NCBI RefSeq assembly: GCF_040436345.1
Contig: NC_133221.1
Location: 20,519,165 to 20,583,164, forward strand
Origin: Pagrus major
Lineage: Eukaryota > Chordata > Actinopteri > Spariformes > Sparidae
DNA: 64,000 nt
Direction of reading: 5' to 3'
The first letter of the stretch is position 1; every line of letters begins with the position of its first letter. Below, in pieces: positions 60,724 through 64,000 of this stretch. Below the pieces are notes generated by a model. The model was not told where the DNA came from. It searched no databases and was given only the letters and a program-made list of their open reading frames with translations. The translations under genes were made by a program, and so were the position numbers.

Positions 60724-63380
60724 GTTGGTCATCTCTCATAATGTAATATGGTTGTTTTTCTAGGAGTTTTGAGCTGTGCTACAGTATTTTGAGATTTTAA
60801 CATGAGTTCACTGCAATTTTTATTTTGTTTTGCCATATGCATTGGGAAAGCTACAATATACAACATAACACAGATATTGTACATATGAGCTCCTACAGAA
60901 GCCAGCCAGTGTTTCTGTGCTAAAGGCAAACAAATGTAGACAAACAGGAAGGAGCGTAAGAGTGCCAAGAGAGCTTCTTTATATAGGCCATGTATATATG
61001 TACAGTATACACTGTATGTGCTGATCTGATAAGTCAGTTAGATTAGCCAGTTGACAGGAAATGTTTTTCTGATTTACGTCATTTTTAAATGAAAAAACTT
61101 TTGACTTTTGAATCTTAGCAGGGTTTTTAAAAAAGCCATTTGAAGTCGCCTCCTTGGGATCTGGAATGTTATTCACTGATAAAAGAGTTAACAGATGAAT
61201 CAGTGATTAAAATAATCACCAGTTACAGCCCTTGTAAATATATGTACAGCATAGCTACGGAAGGCTTATGTACTGTATGTGCTACTACTGCTTACTATAT
61301 TGACCCAGAAATAATTGTGCTAAATGTATTATTGTCATTTTAACACCACTTTATGCCACTGATGTGACAAAATAATAGCATAACAATGCAAGTGCACCCT
61401 TTTCAAAGAGCAATGAATGTTTAATTCTTAATAATCAGACATTGGAATTGGAAGGTTAAAAAAAAATCAAGCAGAAGGCACTCAGTGGAGTGCATACCTC
61501 CGCCAAGGCCCAACAGTCCAATTTAATCCAATCAAGCCTGTATTTAAAGCAACAGTGTGTAACTTTTGAACCTTAAAATATCAGCTTCAAAATCAATTTG
61601 ACACTACAGTGTCTTGTTTTAGGGTGAATGGTGTCTCTGTCACAGCCACTCCGCCCCCAATCACTTGTTTCTGCACTTTGTAACTTACTCAGAAACTGTT
61701 ATTCCGTAAGAAATTAACAAAATTAACAAAAATGATGAAAAACGCCCTCTCGCAATGTTGAGGAAACGGGGTAAAACAATCATGGATAAGTCACTTAATC
61801 GCACATGTTTAAACAACTGGCAATATTGAGAGCAAAAACTTAATGAGGTCTTGTACACACGTCTATAAGTTAATAAGATAAAACGTATGTACGATAAGTA
61901 GTTAATTATGGTGATAGGCCTATGTACTGTGTGATATGAAGTATGTATATCCAGTTTACAGTATATATATCAGTGTATATGTATGTATGTACGAAGTGAG
62001 CTGTATGGGTTGTGCTGTATGTACTGTATGTATGTATGCATGGAAGAGGCTGGAAGCTGGACAAACATTCCCAGTTGTCTCAGCTTCCTGAGGTATGTCC
62101 TGTGCAAACATCATGGGCCATGGTATAAGCTCCTTGCCTGGGATTTAAGGCTCTTTCCCTCCCTTGTTTTCACTGAATATCCTTTACAAATATTATCGGC
62201 CTGGTGTCAGTGCCATGTTTGTGCTGCGGCCTGCAGGGACAGTACCCATATGAAAGTTGAATTATAGGTCCAAGCTCAGAAAAAGTACAGTAATGTGAGT
62301 ATTTTTCATCAGTCTTATTCTTTTGGGCGATCAATCAGGATACTTTTTTTTTAGATTTCCAATCACTAGCAGATCTTTAAATTCTAACCTGAGCGCTGGT
62401 GTCTTCCATTAGTTCACTGACATGCATTGATTTGGACTGCGAGAGTTTGCCACTTGAGGACGACAGGGCTGATAAATCCATATGATCCTGAATTTGCTCT
62501 CTTTTCCTCTTTCCCCAGCTGTGACTGTCTCGCCTTGTCCCTCGTCTGTCAGGAGCATGTGTTTATTATGTGTGACATATTTAGCAGGCAGATATAATTG
62601 CAAGCACAAGGCTGTAATCGTCTGCGTCCAATCCAGTCAGCAGAGACTGCGGGAGCCCACAGAGCCACCGAGGTAATCAAACTGTGGCTCATTCTTCCTC
62701 TTTGAGAGCTAATGATGAGCTCCATGATCGTTTACAATGGGCAGAGAGAGAAGTGTGACAGAAAGTACAGTGGTAATACTATGGTTTTAGTTCTTGCACA
62801 GTTATTATCTTTGGTTTAAGACATGGGAATCGCCTAAAACAGGAAGAAGTTGCTGTAGAGTTATGGATAGAGAAAAGAAAAGAGCTGGATTTTGTTAAAG
62901 AAAAAACAGAGGTAGAGAGGTTAGAGGAGACTTGTGGGTTGAGAAAAGGGAGGGAAAGTGAGAGAAAGAGGCCCTCTCTTTGTGTTGTCGTCCTATTTAG
63001 TCTCAAGCTGGCCACGAGCCACATCGATGACTGATGTCGCTAAGAAAAAACAAACAGAGGAAAGAAAAGTAGGATTTTGGAAATTTTGATATACGGCCAG
63101 TGGTGTTATGCTGTCGAGGACTCCATCTTTCTTTGACTGCCTCTTTCTCTTAACTCGGCCTCGACAACCTCACAGCAGCTCGGTAGGGTTGTTAACACAC
63201 AGGAAAGGGAAACTTGAGCAGATCTTTTTATAGAATTGTTAATAACACAGTAGACAGTAGTGAAAAACCATAGCCTAAAGCAGCACTTACTGGCACAGTC
63301 CACGTGAACCAGGCAAGTAAAGTGTATGTGTGTGCATATGTGTGTGTATGCATGGTTTTGTGCGTGTAGCTGGCAAATTA

Positions 63381-63880
63381 GCAGTGGTGGAAGATGTATT
63401 CAGATCCTTAACTTAAAGGAGCACTATGTCGTTTTGGAGAAGAAATTCAAACTCAGAATTTTGATATTTACAATATTAATGAGGTAACAATACAAACTCA
63501 GAAGTAATTATTTTTTCCATAACTGAGTAAACAAGCTGTTCTCAGAAGATAATAAGGTCCCCAGAACACTGTTTGAAGCCAGAAAGGTGGCGGGGTCCGC
63601 CAAATATAGATAAAGTAAAACAGTATGACATTGTGTTGTCCTTTAATGTTTGAAGTTTGTTTATTTAGCTTACTGAGTCATGAAAACAAAGAGAGTTTGT
63701 ATATTGAGTTTGTTTAGGCATAAAAAAAATCAGTCAATGAAGATCTTTCTCTTCTGATCCCCAAAACTACATAGTGCACCTAAGTAACAGTACCACACGG
63801 TAGAAATGCTCTATAACAGGTCAAAGTCTGAAAATTTTACATATAAAGTACAACAGAATGTAGTATGGAAAGAACAAGCA
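63381..63880. mobile_element. CAGTGGTGG-type element split by a TTAA MITE
   Basis: The left end, CAGTGGTGGAAGATG, with 'cagatccttaac', is the start of the same family as 17256-17784. It is interrupted at its internal CTTAAGTA by a TTAA MITE. Afterwards 'aagtaacagtaccacac' and 'aagtacaacagaatgtagta' continue the host element, but its right terminus is not clear. Confidence 0.6.
63413..63781 (-). mobile_element. TTAA MITE copy 3, nested, inverted relative to 52607
   Basis: The left terminus AGGAGCACTATGTCGTTTTG and the inverted right terminus AGGTGCACTATGTAGTTTTG match with few differences. The left flank is TTAA (63413-63416). The right flank reads AAGT, which a two-base loss from TTAAGT would explain. 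Internal blocks such as 'agtctgaagaaagatcttc'-like sequence and 'ataactgagtaaacaagctg' are the inverse of the 52607 copy. Confidence 0.78.
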
Positions 63881-63889
63881 GTGGTGGAA

Positions 63890-64000
63890 AGTAACCAAGT
63901 ATACAGCATTTACTTAAGTACTCTACTTAAGTACATTTTTATGTCAATTTTATGCTATTTTACACATCTACTTTGCTATAAATCAGAGGCAAATATTGTA
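63890..64000. mobile_element. Start of another CAGTGGTGG-type element, cut by window edge
   Basis: CAGTGGTGGAAAGTAACCAAG followed by 'tttacttaagtactctactt' is the left end of this family. It continues past the last base of the window. Confidence 0.65.

Larger units (their letters stand above)
55781..63380 (+). other. tox2: tox2 intron 1 (partial, continues beyond window)
   Basis: No second tox2 exon was recognised. TG-rich simple sequence directly follows the donor (about 55803-55848). Near 61478-61545, 'gtgcatacctccgccaaggc' belongs to a common fish repeat. At 61544, TTAA followed by 'agcaacagtgtgtaactttt' looks like the left end of another TTAA element whose right end I could not find. The rest is AT-rich intron; stretches such as 57830-58250 are candidates for intronic regulatory DNA only by composition. 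Confidence 0.6.

Overview
This is a window of vertebrate nuclear DNA, almost certainly from a ray-finned (teleost) fish and probably a percomorph. The evidence is spliced genes with GT-AG introns of 100 bp to 1.8 kb, CA/TG and GATA microsatellites, vertebrate protein families, and several short repeats that I recognise as typical of percomorph genomes. There is no prokaryotic or phage organisation and no CRISPR array. Nearly all long open frames outside the exons below are chance frames or microsatellite translations.

Layout. (1) 1-3060, minus strand: first coding exon of a PHACTR3-like gene (2958-3060), with its first intron running off the left edge. (2) 3061-4103: a 1.04 kb divergent intergenic stretch. 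(3) 4104-10841, plus strand: a complete 11-exon pigt gene encoding the PIG-T subunit of the GPI transamidase (647 residues predicted), followed by a 3' UTR of about 1.2 kb. (4) 13677-14618, minus strand: a complete 4-exon gene for a secreted protein with three WAP domains, best matched to wfdc2, with a duplicated 3' UTR. (5) 14619-about 55000: some 40 kb with no gene I can support, filled with nested DNA-transposon fragments, LINE 3' ends, local duplications, microsatellites and AT-rich stretches that may hold tox2 regulatory elements. (6) 55676-55780, plus strand: first coding exon of tox2, an HMG-box factor; the rest of the window is its first intron.

PIGT, WFDC2, TOX2 and PHACTR3 all lie on the long arm of human chromosome 20, and PIGT and WFDC2 are neighbours there. 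The block therefore fits conserved synteny, with lineage-specific rearrangement bringing phactr3 next to pigt. The genes do not form a pathway: they cover GPI-anchor attachment in the ER, a secreted WAP protein, a PP1/actin regulator and a transcription factor.

The most unusual observations are: a long acidic N-terminal insert in PIG-T; the local duplication of the wfdc2 3' UTR, with the polyadenylation signal intact only in the gene-proximal copy; an almost perfect hairpin (21110-21234) at the edge of a diverged tandem duplication; a large set of TTAA-flanked (piggyBac-type) miniature elements, several nested in older repeats; and two upstream reading frames before the tox2 start codon. I found no previously undescribed multi-gene system. 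Exon boundaries come from GT-AG sites and reading-frame continuity worked out by hand; family assignments are from recalled family sequences, not from searches.
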